A stretch of 64,000 nt of DNA from JANMDS01 sp031430575 (GCA_031430575.1 JANPBT010000041.1:41667-105666), one strand, 5' to 3'; positions 17,521-27,220 are shown, numbered from the stretch's first letter. Made by a program: numbers and translations. Notes: a model not told the origin generated them from the sequence alone.

Positions 17521-19620
17521 ATGAATGAAATACTCCCGCGGTATGCGCTAGATTCTTACCACGCCACGGCTGCAGCGCAACGACAGCGCTTTGCGCGAGC
17601 GGAGCGGGCGGCGAACGCGCCAGCCCACGCCATCATCCAACGCATCGCGCAAATCGCCGATCAAGCCCACGAAGATGATCCCCAGTGGCTCATTGACGTC
17701 ATCGCTGCGCTACGACCACAGCGCGGTGAAGCGCTACCCCTCGCAATCGAACGTTTCACCGATTTTGCAGCCCAGATTGATGCGAGTGAAACGTTAGCGA
17801 ATATTCTCGCGCAGCGCTTGGCAGCGATCACCAATCCGCGCCGCGCCCGCATGCTTCTGGCCAACACGGGCGTGATCGATCAAGAGCACAGCATCGGTGC
17901 AGCAATGCGCAAACGGCTCGCCGAGAGAATCTTGCCCTCGCCAAGCGATGACACGATGATGCGTGACATCTTTGTGCAGGCGTTTCAATTGCGTGGTGAT
18001 GCGCTCTGGGTGGAATCGCTACCACCCACGGCCTTGCAACAGCTAATCGCTGCGGTCTTGCGCGCCGCAGAGGTCAGCGGTATTTCTTTTTTTGGGCTTG
18101 CGCTCGAATCGCGTGCCGCCGTTGAAATACTCTCGCTTCAACTTGCCAATATCGGGCTCGATCCGCAGTGGCTGCGCTACGATCCTCACACCACCCAGCA
18201 TGAATCGCCTTTCGTAGCCCAAGCCCGCGAATGCGCTTCTTGGTGCGATGCTCATGAAGTCGGCGCAACCGCGAGCGAGCAGGCTGACCTCACCCTCGCA
18301 CACGCGCAACTTTTAATTTTGCAATGCGATGCAGCGGCCACGCGCGTGCAGGGATTGAGTGAAAAATTTGGCACGAGTGTGGCATTGACCTCCCTCATCG
18401 CCCGCGCGCGGATGATCGTCGAGCGGCTTCAGCTTTTGCTCACGCTGACAGCGGCGCACCCGCAATCAAACCCATCGATTACGGCATCAGCAAGTCTCAT
18501 CGTAGCACTGGTGCGTGGCGTATCTGATGATCTCAGTATTCGAGCGCTCTGGAGAACGACTACGCACGCACTCGCCCGCCGTATGACCGAGCACGCAAGC
18601 AATACGGGTGAGCACTACATGACGCAAACACGCGCGGAATTTCATCAGCTCGCGCGCTCTGCACTCGGCGCCGGACCGATTGTGGCTGTTATGGCGATCA
18701 TTAAGCTCTTGGTTGTGAAATTTCAGCTCGCGCCCTTTTGGGAGGCGATTGCGCTGGGAATCAACTACGGATTTGGCTTCGTGCTCATCCATATGCTGCA
18801 CTTCACGCTCGCAACCAAGCAACCGGCAATGACTGCTGCGAAGATCGCAAGCACACTCGAACAATCCCATCGCGATCATCGCAGCGACGTGCGTAGCGAA
18901 CGGGTTGTCGATGTGATCGCGCAAGTCTCCCGCACGCAATTCATTGCCGTGCTGGCCAACGTCGCGCTTGCGCTTCCCGTTGGTGCTTTGATCGGCACTT
19001 TCCTCACGCATCTGCTCGGTGCGCCAATCATCTCACCACTTAAAGCGCAGTCAATGCTCACTGAGCTCAACCCAGTGACGTCACACTCGCTCCTTTACGC
19101 AGCGATCGCAGGCATCTGCCTTTTCGTCGCCGGCAGTATCTCGGGCTACGCTGATAACCGCACGCTCTATACCCGATTGCCCGCACGACTGCGCGCTGCA
19201 CCATGGATTTCTAAGCTCATTTCTGCGCGCGGTGCCGAAAATTTAGCCCACTATATCGAGCACAACGCGGGCGCAATCGTAGGCAATCTCACACTGGGTT
19301 TTATGCTCGCCAGTGTCGGTTTTTTTGGTACGATTTTTGGGATCGCCATCGATATCCGCCACGTCACACTGGTGTCAGCAAACGTCGGAATCGCTTGGGC
19401 TTTGCTTGATTTCGCGCCGATTTACGCAGCGCTCGCTTCCGCCGCAGCAGGAATCGTATTGATCGGCGTTACAAATCTCGTTGTGAGTTTTTCACTCGCG
19501 CTCGCCGTCGCGCTGCGCTCTCGCGGGCTTCAGATCAGCAGCGCAATCGATATGATCGTCGCCGTTGGGCAAGCCTTCCGATTTGCCCCCCGTCAATTTT
19601 TCCTGCCGCCCAAAAATTAA
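17521..19620 (+). CDS. Gcr-type 'site-specific recombinase' family membrane protein
   Basis: A 699-residue protein of the family annotated as site-specific recombinase after gonococcal Gcr (Pfam SpecificRecomb). The N-terminal ~370 residues are helical and soluble. The C-terminal half has several strong membrane segments, e.g. GAGPIVAVMAIIKLLVVKF, INYGFGFVLIHMLHFTLA and VGNLTLGFMLASVGFFGTIF. No Tyr- or Ser-recombinase catalytic pattern is visible, and the membrane segments argue against a classical recombinase. AAGGGGG precedes the ATG. I therefore trust the family but not the inherited function. Confidence 0.75.
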   Translation: MNEILPRYALDSYHATAAAQRQRFARAERAANAPAHAIIQRIAQIADQAHEDDPQWLIDVIAALRPQRGEALPLAIERFTDFAAQIDASETLANILAQRLAAITNPRRARMLLANTGVIDQEHSIGAAMRKRLAERILPSPSDDTMMRDIFVQAFQLRGDALWVESLPPTALQQLIAAVLRAAEVSGISFFGLALESRAAVEILSLQLANIGLDPQWLRYDPHTTQHESPFVAQARECASWCDAHEVGATASEQADLTLAHAQLLILQCDAAATRVQGLSEKFGTSVALTSLIARARMIVERLQLLLTLTAAHPQSNPSITASASLIVALVRGVSDDLSIRALWRTTTHALARRMTEHASNTGEHYMTQTRAEFHQLARSALGAGPIVAVMAIIKLLVVKFQLAPFWEAIALGINYGFGFVLIHMLHFTLATKQPAMTAAKIASTLEQSHRDHRSDVRSERVVDVIAQVSRTQFIAVLANVALALPVGALIGTFLTHLLGAPIISPLKAQSMLTELNPVTSHSLLYAAIAGICLFVAGSISGYADNRTLYTRLPARLRAAPWISKLISARGAENLAHYIEHNAGAIVGNLTLGFMLASVGFFGTIFGIAIDIRHVTLVSANVGIAWALLDFAPIYAALASAAAGIVLIGVTNLVVSFSLALAVALRSRGLQISSAIDMIVAVGQAFRFAPRQFFLPPKN

Positions 19621-19990
19621 AAGTGCCTCGCACTCAGCATACCTGCGGCGCAGTTTTGGCCCTTTGATCGGTGATTCACGATGCGGCAACTCAAGTGAAC
19701 GGGATGTATGCGCTGCCAGCAAAAAAAGTTCTTAGTGCTCGCAAATCCATCGCCACTTAATTTCAATTTCAATACTAGACATGCGCGTAGCGTGAAATCT
19801 GGGTAAAGTCTTGCGCCAAGCGTACGCGAGGTCAACGCAAGACGCGGCTCAGCGCTCAATCCACGGTTTTTTTCTATGCTTCCATTTATCGATGCAAACG
19901 TGATTTTTTTCAACGAGCCCGTCAATTTAACGGGCAAGTAAGAGCGATTGCCCGCGCATGCCTCCAAGGCAGCACGCGCTGGCAATCGGG
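19621..19990. other. intergenic region between convergent genes
   Basis: 370 bp with one repeat copy 22 bp after the upstream stop and a short hairpin (19917-19935) lacking a T run. No gene is supported. Confidence 0.6.
19639..19656 (-). repeat. CTGCGCCGCAG motif, reverse copy
   Basis: Exact core at 19643-19653, starting 22 bp past the Gcr-like stop codon. Confidence 0.9.
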
Positions 19991-21478
19991 TCACTTGCGC
20001 TTGCGCACTGCGCTCCAAATCCACGGACCCACGAGGATCAATATGGCAAGCACAAGAATACTGCCACTCAAAGGGCGCTCAAAAAATACGAGCGGATTTC
20101 CTTGACTGATGGCGAGCGAGCGTCGCATCTGTTCCTCTGCAAGCGGGCCTAGAATCATTCCGATGAGTACCGGCGCAGCAGGAAAATCGTAGCGGCGCAT
20201 CAGAAACCCCATGCATCCGATGACATAGAGCAGAAATACGTCGAACGCAGATTGACGCATACCGTACACGCCCATTGCAGCGAATACCAAAATGCCAGCG
20301 TAGAGCTGAGGGCGGGGAATTTCAAGTAGCTTAATCCAGATGCCAATGAGCGGCAAGTTGAGTACGAGTAGCATCACGTTGCCCACATAAAAGCTCGCAA
20401 TCAAGCCCCATACCAACGCGGGGTTTGTTTCGAACAATAGGGGACCCGGTTGCAAGCCGTATTGCTGAAACGCAGCGAGTAAGATCGCTGCCGTGGCAGA
20501 TGTCGGCAGACCGAGCGTTAGGAGCGGCACCATCACGCCAGTCGAAGCGGCGTTGTTCGCAGCCTCGGGGCCTGCGACGCCTTCAATAGCACCTTTGCCA
20601 AATTCTTCAGGATTTTTGGCCAGTTTTTTCTCGATACCGTAGGAGAGGAAAGTTGGAATTTCAGCGCCACCCGCGGGCATCGCCCCGATGGGAAAGCCGA
20701 TCGCAGTGCCGCGTAGCCAAGGCTTCCATGAGCGCTTCCAATCGTTGCGCGTCATCATGATTGAGCCCTTGACTGATTCGATTTTTTCGAACGTGTTGTT
20801 GAGTTTGCTGGCCAGATACAGCGTTTCACCAACGGCGAACAAGCCTACAGCAATCGTGACCACTTCGATGCCATCTGCGAGCTGCGGAATCCCGAATACA
20901 AACCGCGCTTGACCGGATTGATTTTCAATGCCAACGATGCCAATTGCCAAGCCCACAAAGAGCGCCGTAAGACCGCGTAGCGGCGAATTTCCAAGCACGG
21001 CGGACACTGTGACGAATGCAAGCATCATCAGCGCGAAATATTCTGGCGGGCCGAAGCGGATTGCCAATTCGACCACCTGCGGTGCAAGCACGGTAAGCAA
21101 TATTGTCGCAATCGTGCCCGCAACAAACGAGCCCACCGCTGCGGTGCAAAGCGCTGGCCCCGCGCGCCCGCGCTTGGCCATTTGGTTGCCTTCCATCGCA
21201 GTGACGATGGTGGCCGATTCGCCCGGCGTATTGAGCAAAATGGACGTGGTTGAGCCGCCGTACATTGCGCCGTAATAAATACCCGCGAACATAATCAGCG
21301 CGCCTGCAGGGTCGATTTTTGAGGTCAGCGGCAACAGCAGCGCGATCGATACCGCGGGCCCTAATCCAGGCAATACGCCGACGACAGTCCCAAGCGTAAC
21401 CCCAATGAGCGCCCAACCTAAATTAACGGGTTGCAGCGCGACGCCAAAGCCTTGAAGTAACAGATTCCAAACTTCCAT
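19991..21478 (-). CDS. tctA: tripartite tricarboxylate transporter, large permease TctA
   Basis: Large membrane subunit of a TTT-family carrier, 495 residues and about a dozen hydrophobic segments. Typical TctA sequence is visible: GVTLGTVVGVLPGLGPAVSIALLLPLT near the N-terminus and GIYYGAMYGGSTTSILLNTPGESATIVTAMEGNQMAKRGRAGPAL from about residue 66. Its ATG shares one base with the tctB stop (TGATG), giving coupling. With TctB and the periplasmic TctC it should import a carboxylate using an ion gradient. Confidence 0.95.
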   Translation of the reverse strand: MEVWNLLLQGFGVALQPVNLGWALIGVTLGTVVGVLPGLGPAVSIALLLPLTSKIDPAGALIMFAGIYYGAMYGGSTTSILLNTPGESATIVTAMEGNQMAKRGRAGPALCTAAVGSFVAGTIATILLTVLAPQVVELAIRFGPPEYFALMMLAFVTVSAVLGNSPLRGLTALFVGLAIGIVGIENQSGQARFVFGIPQLADGIEVVTIAVGLFAVGETLYLASKLNNTFEKIESVKGSIMMTRNDWKRSWKPWLRGTAIGFPIGAMPAGGAEIPTFLSYGIEKKLAKNPEEFGKGAIEGVAGPEAANNAASTGVMVPLLTLGLPTSATAAILLAAFQQYGLQPGPLLFETNPALVWGLIASFYVGNVMLLVLNLPLIGIWIKLLEIPRPQLYAGILVFAAMGVYGMRQSAFDVFLLYVIGCMGFLMRRYDFPAAPVLIGMILGPLAEEQMRRSLAISQGNPLVFFERPLSGSILVLAILILVGPWIWSAVRKRK

Positions 21479-21957
21479 CAGAGCAGCCCTTTAAAAATCC
21501 CTGCGGGCAACGAAAGCCCGAGGCCGCGCTGAAACGCGACATAAATAACGATGGCAATGACCGCACCAATGCCGGCGTTGAGCAACCAACGACGGCTGCC
21601 GATCCCCGCTGCCGTGAGTACGTAAAGCAGAATTGAAGATACGATAAATCCGGCACGCTCGATGAGCAACCCATAAGACAATATCGCGATGCTGATCCAG
21701 ATAAACGCTGCCCAATGCGTGGGCAGCGCTTGCTCGGCGGCTTCATCATGATTTCGAAATCCACCGCGAATCACTTCCCAAAGCAGCGCAACCGCGGCGA
21801 TGAGTAAGCCGACGCCAACCAATCTGGGGATCGCAGCGGGGCCTACGGTGGAATAGCCTGCGGCGTCTGGAATGAACGAAGCGCCAACGAGAATTGCGAT
21901 GCCGAGCACTGCAACGCCCAGTGCAACGGCCATTTGGCCTTTATGAAGTGTCTTCAT
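21478..21957 (-). CDS. tctB: tripartite tricarboxylate transporter, small permease TctB
   Basis: Small membrane subunit, 159 residues with four predicted helices (about 10-28, 42-62, 85-105 and 118-145), matching TctB length and layout. It is poorly conserved by nature, so the call rests on topology and on its position between tctC and tctA. It starts 88 bp after the tctC stop and overlaps tctA by one base. Confidence 0.88.
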   Translation of the reverse strand: MKTLHKGQMAVALGVAVLGIAILVGASFIPDAAGYSTVGPAAIPRLVGVGLLIAAVALLWEVIRGGFRNHDEAAEQALPTHWAAFIWISIAILSYGLLIERAGFIVSSILLYVLTAAGIGSRRWLLNAGIGAVIAIVIYVAFQRGLGLSLPAGIFKGLL

Positions 21958-22045
21958 AGCGTGATTAATTCGAGTAAAGGCGACGCGCCGGCGTCAATGT
22001 CGGGCGTGGCTTGCGCCGCACACCCGACGACCGACGCGTGCGCCG

Positions 22046-23002
22046 TTACTTCTTACCGAGCCCGAGACCAGCGAGGATCTCACCGATGCGCTTGACTTCA
22101 AGATCAACGTATTGCTTGTAATCGTCGCCAGGGAGCCACGTGTTCATCCACTCATTCTTTTTCAGAGCGTCTTCCCATGATTTGCTCTTTACGCCCGCTT
22201 CGATCGCCTTAACCAATTCATTACGCTGCGCGGTAGTGATGCCGGGTGCGCCAAACACGCCACGCCAGTTGCCGAGCACCACATCGATGCCCTGCTCTTT
22301 AAGCGTTGGGATGCCGGCTTGCGCTGCGGGGCTGCTTACGGCCAAGGCGCGCATCTTGCCAGATTGAATGTGTTGCGCAAATTCGCTCACACCAGAAATA
22401 CCCGCCGAAACGTGGCCACCGATGATCGCGGCAACCGCTTCTCCGCCGCCTTTAAATGGCACGTAGTTCACCTTTGCAGCATCAACACCGGATGCCTTGG
22501 CAACGAAGCCCGCCAAAATATGGTCAGTGCCGCCAGCGCTACCACCGCCCCAGGAAATGCTGCCAGGGTTGGCCTTCAACGCGACGACTAAATCCTTCAT
22601 CGATTTGTGCGGCGAGCTTGCGGGGACTACGATCACGAGATATTCTTCAGTCAAGCGCGCGAGCGGCGTGACCATCGTCAAGTCAACAGCTGATTTATTT
22701 TGAATAATGCCGCCCACCATGACCATACCGCCGATCATGATCGCGTTCGGGTCGCCCTTGCTGGTGTTGATGAACTGCGCGAGGCCAATGGTGCCTGCCG
22801 CGCCGCCCTTGTTGTCCATCTGCACGTTTTTGATCGAACCCGCTGACTGCATCGCAGCCACTAACGCGCGACCGGTGGAATCCCAACCGCCACCGGGATT
22901 AGCCGGAATCATCACTTTTAGGTTATCGACCGCGAGCGCCATGCCAGACAACGCGATCGCCCCGAAGATGCTAGTGCTACGAACGAAAGTACGAAAACTC
23001 AT
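22046..23002 (-). CDS. tctC: Bug/TctC-family periplasmic binding protein
   Basis: Periplasmic substrate-binding protein of the tripartite system, 318 residues. The signal peptide MSFRTFVRSTSIFGAIALSG ends near ALA before VDNLKVMIPANPGGGWD, the Bug-family first loop that contacts the carboxylate. Start 23002 is set by an AGGAGG ribosome site; the frame is open to 23044. First gene of the tctCBA operon. The ligand cannot be predicted from sequence, as this family binds many carboxylates. Confidence 0.93.
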   Translation of the reverse strand: MSFRTFVRSTSIFGAIALSGMALAVDNLKVMIPANPGGGWDSTGRALVAAMQSAGSIKNVQMDNKGGAAGTIGLAQFINTSKGDPNAIMIGGMVMVGGIIQNKSAVDLTMVTPLARLTEEYLVIVVPASSPHKSMKDLVVALKANPGSISWGGGSAGGTDHILAGFVAKASGVDAAKVNYVPFKGGGEAVAAIIGGHVSAGISGVSEFAQHIQSGKMRALAVSSPAAQAGIPTLKEQGIDVVLGNWRGVFGAPGITTAQRNELVKAIEAGVKSKSWEDALKKNEWMNTWLPGDDYKQYVDLEVKRIGEILAGLGLGKK

Positions 23003-23252
23003 TTTTGAAATCCTCCTGTTGGTGCAAAACATTACTGTATGCAAAAAATAGTTTAGCGCTGTTCCGCGTGCCTTTGGGTTGCGCCAGTTTGCGGGAAGCC
23101 AATGGCAGTGAACCGTTTTGACCGTTGCAATCCCGTCTGCCCGCAGGATTGAGCTTCAATCGAATCGGAAGCGCGCGCCCTTCGGAGCCAACGATCTCGA
23201 TCGCAAAATCAGGAATTGAACCTTTCTAATCAGCCTAAAACATTAACGCAAC

Positions 23253-23270
23253 ATACCTGCGGCGCAGATT
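23253..23270 (-). repeat. CTGCGCCGCAG motif, reverse copy
   Basis: Exact core at 23257-23267 in the middle of the tctC-amtB regulatory gap. Confidence 0.9.
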
Positions 23271-23544
23271 TTGCGTTGCGACCGATGCTTCGATGAAGGC
23301 CATTAACGTGGCCTAGCTAAACGCTCGTGTAAAAAAGCGGCGAATGGATGCAAAGCAGTACAGCTTTTTAAAATCGTCCCGCACACCACGTCGGTATTGA
23401 AGCTGATGTCAAGCTGAAGACGGAAACACCGCCCCGAGTAAGCCCTCCCCCTCGTTCGCACTATATTAGTGCTTTATTCCCTCTTTTAGCGCCGATCTCG
23501 CCGTTAAGCCGCACCAAATCAAGCACTTGCGCGCACCAAACTCG

Positions 23545-23559
23545 AGCACGATTCTTGCT
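23545..23559 (+). promoter_or_regulatory. sigma-54-like promoter of amtB
   Basis: AGCACGATTCTTGCT fits TGGCACG-N4-TTGCW except that the -24 GG reads AG. It lies about 40 bp before the amtB start, where an NtrC-dependent promoter is expected. Confidence 0.4.
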
Positions 23560-23601
23560 TTGACCCTGTATTAGAAAATTTTTAGATTTGGGAGCACCAT
23601 T

Positions 23602-24789
23602 TTGGAAACACTGAAAACGGGAAGCGACACGCTTTTCATATTATTAGGCGCGATCATGGTGCTGGCCATGCACGCTGGATTTGCGTTTTTGGAACTCGGT
23701 ACCGTTCGCAAAAAGAATCAGGTCAATGCGTTGGTCAAAATCTTGGCCGACTTTGCGGTGTCCACAATCGCCTATTTCATCATCGGTTATTGGATTTCCT
23801 ATGGCGCGCATTTTTTTGGGCCGGCGGAAATGTTGGCACAAAAAAATGGCTATGAGTTAGTGAAATTCTTCTTCTTACTTACCTTTGCTGCAGCGATCCC
23901 CGCCATTGTGTCGGGCGGAATCGCCGAGCGCGCGAAATTTGGCCCGCAACTCATCGCGACGGCATTGCTCGTCGCCTTCGTGTACCCCATTTTTGAGCGT
24001 ATCGCCTGGAATCAGGGGTTTGGCATCCAGGCGTGGTTGAAAGCAAGCTTTGGCGAAGAATTCCATGATTTCGCGGGCTCTGTGGTCGTGCACGCTGTCG
24101 GAGGCTGGATCGGATTGATCGCAGTATTGCTTTTAGGCCCACGCTATGGTCGCTACACCAAATCAGGCACGGTCACCGCGCATCCACCGTCTTCAATTCC
24201 CTTTCTCGCACTCGGCGCATGGATTTTGGCCGTGGGTTGGTTTGGATTTAACGTGATGAGTGCGCAGACTATCGACAAAATCAGCGGGCTCGTCGCGGTG
24301 AATTCGCTGATGGCGATGGTCGGAGGCACGCTAGTTGCCTTGTTGCTCGGCAAAAACGATCCGGGCTTTGTCTATAACGGGCCACTCGCAGGCTTGGTCG
24401 CTGTCTGCGCGGGCTCCGATTTGATGCATCCGATCGGCGCGCTTGCGGTGGGTGGGATTGCGGGCGCGATTTTCGTAATCATGTTTACACTCACCCAAAA
24501 TAAATGGAAGATTGATGACGTGTTGGGCGTTTGGCCGCTACACGGATTGTGTGGCGCATGGGGTGGTATCGCAGCGGGCATTTTTGGCGCGAAATCACTC
24601 GGTGGACTAGGCGGTGTCTCGTTCGCATCCCAAGCCATCGGCACCGCGCTCGGTATCGCCGTCGCAGTGATCGGCGCGGGTATTGTTTATGGCGGTTTGC
24701 GAGCCGTAATGGGTCTACGGCTCGACGATGAGCAGCAATTTAACGGCGCAGATTTGACTATCCATAAGATCAGCGCAGAAGCCGAATAA
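23602..24789 (+). CDS. amtB: ammonium transporter
   Basis: Inner-membrane ammonium channel of the Amt/Mep/Rh family, 395 residues and about 11 membrane helices. Conserved runs include MHAGFAFLELGTVRKKNQVNALVKI (residues 14-38) and VVVHAVGGWIGLIAVLLLGPRYGRY near 155, the former close to the pore region and the latter containing one of the twin histidines; HGLCGAWGG lies near 315. Translation appears to begin at TTG 23602, with GGGAG seven bases upstream. No signal peptide and no adjacent glnK are present, though AmtB is normally paired with that regulator. An inverted repeat pair follows the stop. Confidence 0.93.
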   Translation: METLKTGSDTLFILLGAIMVLAMHAGFAFLELGTVRKKNQVNALVKILADFAVSTIAYFIIGYWISYGAHFFGPAEMLAQKNGYELVKFFFLLTFAAAIPAIVSGGIAERAKFGPQLIATALLVAFVYPIFERIAWNQGFGIQAWLKASFGEEFHDFAGSVVVHAVGGWIGLIAVLLLGPRYGRYTKSGTVTAHPPSSIPFLALGAWILAVGWFGFNVMSAQTIDKISGLVAVNSLMAMVGGTLVALLLGKNDPGFVYNGPLAGLVAVCAGSDLMHPIGALAVGGIAGAIFVIMFTLTQNKWKIDDVLGVWPLHGLCGAWGGIAAGIFGAKSLGGLGGVSFASQAIGTALGIAVAVIGAGIVYGGLRAVMGLRLDDEQQFNGADLTIHKISAEAE

Positions 24790-24804
24790 ACGCATCTCAC
24801 GGCA

Positions 24805-24857
24805 ATACCTGCGGCGCAGATTTTGGCTCAAAATGGCCAAAACTGCGCCGCAGGTAT
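24805..24857 (+). terminator. inverted pair of CTGCGCCGCAG motifs after amtB
   Basis: Reverse copy (core 24809-24819) and forward copy (core 24843-24853), with complementary TTTTGGC/GCCAAAA inner flanks that extend the stem. It begins 16 bp after the amtB stop. Confidence 0.85.
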
Positions 24858-24984
24858 TTTGAAGCGTCAACACTGCTGGCGCTTTCCAAACACTTAAATG
24901 TAACCGCGCGAGTGATTGCGACGTATTATCGAGACCGTTGCGTCGCTCGCAGCAACATCGAACGCAACTTACAAGGGGAAACGA

Positions 24985-26409
24985 ATGCTAATTGATGCAC
25001 CGTTCGCGTTGCGAGCACCGACGTTGGTCAATCCACACGATCGCGCCAAGCCCTTACGCGATGCTTTGCAAAAGCATGGGCTCTGGACACCGCACCAAAC
25101 CGCCGCGCGGCGCTGGCCCATTGGCTGCATTTCGCTGGAGGTCACCCAGCGCTGTAATCTCGACTGTACGCTGTGCTATTTGAGTGAGCATTCAGAGGCA
25201 GTGCATGACTTTCCGCTGGAAGAAATTTACCGTCGCATTGATCTGATCGCCACCCATTACGGCGCCGATACCGATATCCAAATTTCGGGCGGTGATCCAA
25301 CACTGCGCGATCACGATGATCTGGAAGCGATCGTACGCTACATCAAAAAAATGGGCATGCGCTCCTCTCTTTTTACCAACGGAATTTTAGCGACGCGCAC
25401 GCTGCTTGAACGCTTAGCAAAAGCGGGGATGACCGATGTCGCCTTTCATGTCGATCTCACGCAAGAGCGCAAGGGCTACCCCTCAGAAATTTCACTCAAC
25501 GCGATCCGACGCGAATACATCGACCGGGCGCGTGGTCTCGGAATGTCAGTCTTTTTTAATACCTCTATTTACGCAGACAACGTCGACGATATTCCCATGC
25601 TGGCTCGTTTTTTTGCGCAGCATAGCGATGTGGTGCGGATGGCATCGTTTCAGATGCAAGCCCAAACGGGCCGTGGTATTTTGGATGGCAAACGTGCCCC
25701 GGCACTGACCCAGGCACGGGTGATGTCCTTAATTGAAAAAGGCGCGGGAACCTCACTCAACTTTGATGCCCTGATCGGCGGTAGCCCCACTTGCAACCGG
25801 TACGCGACCGCAATTACGTTTGGTCGCGGTGAGGGAACCCGCGCGCATGATTTATTTCGCAATGGCGCATTCATCGCACGCGTCATGCGCGAAACCGCCG
25901 GGCTCAACATCGATCGGACCAACAAAGCGCAGGTGGTGAAATCGGTTGTTAGTGAAATTCTAAAACGCCCCGGATTGGCGTTGCAAGGCATCGTTGCGGC
26001 AGCAGAAGTGGCTTGGCGTGCGCGGCGTGATTTACCGCGCGCCTTTGGATCGTCCGGTGGAATCCAAAAGATCTCATATTTCATCCACAATTTTATGGAT
26101 GCATCTGCCCTTGAGCAAGATCGGCTTGATACCTGCGTGTTTATGGCCGCTACTCAGGTAGGCCCCGTCCCCATGTGTGAATACAACGCCAATCGTGATG
26201 CTTATTTGTTGCGCCCAATCGCACTTGCCGATGGTACGCAATGGCAGCCTTTGGCCGGGCGCGCCGACGCAGCAAACGGGATGCGCAGTGGCACCCAATC
26301 TGCGCCGCAGGTATCTAAGATTTACCCGATTAAATTTCTCAAAGGCCGATCACGAAGCATCGCAAATGGCGCGCGGCAGGCGCAAAAGGAAAATCGTGAA
26401 TCTGCGTAA
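24985..26409 (+). CDS. radical SAM protein of unknown function
   Basis: A 474-residue radical SAM enzyme. The 4Fe-4S motif CxxxCxxC is Cys57, Cys61 and Cys64 in RCNLDCTLCY, followed by QISGGDPTLRD, the SAM-contacting GGxP-like segment. Further cysteines at about 270, 384 and 398 could bind an auxiliary cluster. Start 24985 has AAGGGGA before it; the frame is open from 24916. A repeat copy near the C-terminus encodes QSAPQV. The last codons overlap the next gene, a DUF547 lipoprotein, so the two probably act together. The substrate is unknown. Confidence 0.82.
   Translation: MLIDAPFALRAPTLVNPHDRAKPLRDALQKHGLWTPHQTAARRWPIGCISLEVTQRCNLDCTLCYLSEHSEAVHDFPLEEIYRRIDLIATHYGADTDIQISGGDPTLRDHDDLEAIVRYIKKMGMRSSLFTNGILATRTLLERLAKAGMTDVAFHVDLTQERKGYPSEISLNAIRREYIDRARGLGMSVFFNTSIYADNVDDIPMLARFFAQHSDVVRMASFQMQAQTGRGILDGKRAPALTQARVMSLIEKGAGTSLNFDALIGGSPTCNRYATAITFGRGEGTRAHDLFRNGAFIARVMRETAGLNIDRTNKAQVVKSVVSEILKRPGLALQGIVAAAEVAWRARRDLPRAFGSSGGIQKISYFIHNFMDASALEQDRLDTCVFMAATQVGPVPMCEYNANRDAYLLRPIALADGTQWQPLAGRADAANGMRSGTQSAPQVSKIYPIKFLKGRSRSIANGARQAQKENRESA
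26297..26314 (+). repeat. CTGCGCCGCAG motif inside the radical SAM gene
   Basis: Exact core at 26300-26310 read as Q-S-A-P-Q-V, in the weakly conserved C-terminal tail. Confidence 0.9.
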
Positions 26410-27187
26410 TCTATTTTTAACCGTTTTCGTCTGGGGGTTTTTGTCGGCCTGTGCAACGCAGGTACCGCGCCCAAATCTCGCCGCGCCGGTCGTGAGCGCA
26501 CAAGGCGCGACGCAAGCGTGGGCACGCGTGCTCACGCAATTTGTAAATGACCGCGGGGAAGTTGATTTTCAAACGCTTGTGAAAGACCGTGCCGATCTCG
26601 ACCGCTACGTTGATTTCATCGCGACAACGCCATTTGAAGCAATGCAGCCAGGCAATGCGCGGCTGGCGCACTTCATCAATAGCTACAACGCGTTATCGAT
26701 GTTTAACGTCGTCGATTTGGGGATTCCAGCATCAAATGCTTCGCTCGTTGCTCGTGCTCGATTTTTTCTGTTGCGCAAGTTTGAAATCGGTGGTTTGCCG
26801 ATGTCACTCTACGCTTTTGAAAACGAAGTGATTCGTAAGCAAAACGAGCCCAGGATTCATTGGGCGCTCAATTGCAGCGCCCGCGCGTGCCCGGTCTTGC
26901 CACGCAAACCTTTTACCGCTGAAAATTTAGACGCTGAGTTAACAAATGAAGCCGAGCTTTTTTTTGCTGATCCCAAAAATCTGCGTGTCGATCATTTGGC
27001 AAGAGAAATCTGGCTCAGTGAAATTTTTCAATTTTTCCCGGAAGATTTTGTACCGAACGCCGCCACGAGTTTCACCGCTTACGCCCAACGCTTCGTGCGC
27101 GAGCGCTTACCGATAACGTACACCGAGCGGTTTACCCCTTACGATTGGACCATTGCCAATAGCAAGGAGATAAGAAGCGAAAAATAA
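26396..27187 (+). CDS. DUF547-family lipoprotein
   Basis: A 263-residue exported protein of the DUF547 family, whose function is not established. The N-terminus VNLRNLFLTVFVWGFLSAC is a signal peptide ending in a lipobox with Cys19. The DUF547 core includes NARLAHFINSYNALSMFNVVDLG and HWALNCSARACPVLP, with paired cysteines. GTG 26396 is preferred because AAGGA lies six bases upstream and it places the lipobox correctly. It overlaps the radical SAM gene by 14 bp. Confidence 0.85.
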   Translation: MNLRNLFLTVFVWGFLSACATQVPRPNLAAPVVSAQGATQAWARVLTQFVNDRGEVDFQTLVKDRADLDRYVDFIATTPFEAMQPGNARLAHFINSYNALSMFNVVDLGIPASNASLVARARFFLLRKFEIGGLPMSLYAFENEVIRKQNEPRIHWALNCSARACPVLPRKPFTAENLDAELTNEAELFFADPKNLRVDHLAREIWLSEIFQFFPEDFVPNAATSFTAYAQRFVRERLPITYTERFTPYDWTIANSKEIRSEK

Positions 27188-27202
27188 CGTGAAATTGAGC
27201 CA

Positions 27203-27220
27203 AATCTGCGCCGCAGGTAT
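27203..27220 (+). repeat. CTGCGCCGCAG motif, forward copy
   Basis: Exact core at 27206-27216, starting 18 bp past the DUF547 stop. Confidence 0.9.

Larger units (their letters stand above)
23003..23601. other. 599-bp intergenic region between tctC and amtB
   Basis: A divergent regulatory region. It holds one repeat copy (core 23257-23267) and a sigma-54-like site just before amtB. No gene is supported. Confidence 0.65.

Noticed and set aside
19917..19935. Hairpin GCCCGT/ACGGGC between convergent genes
   Set aside because: No T run follows on either strand, so it is not supported as a terminator.
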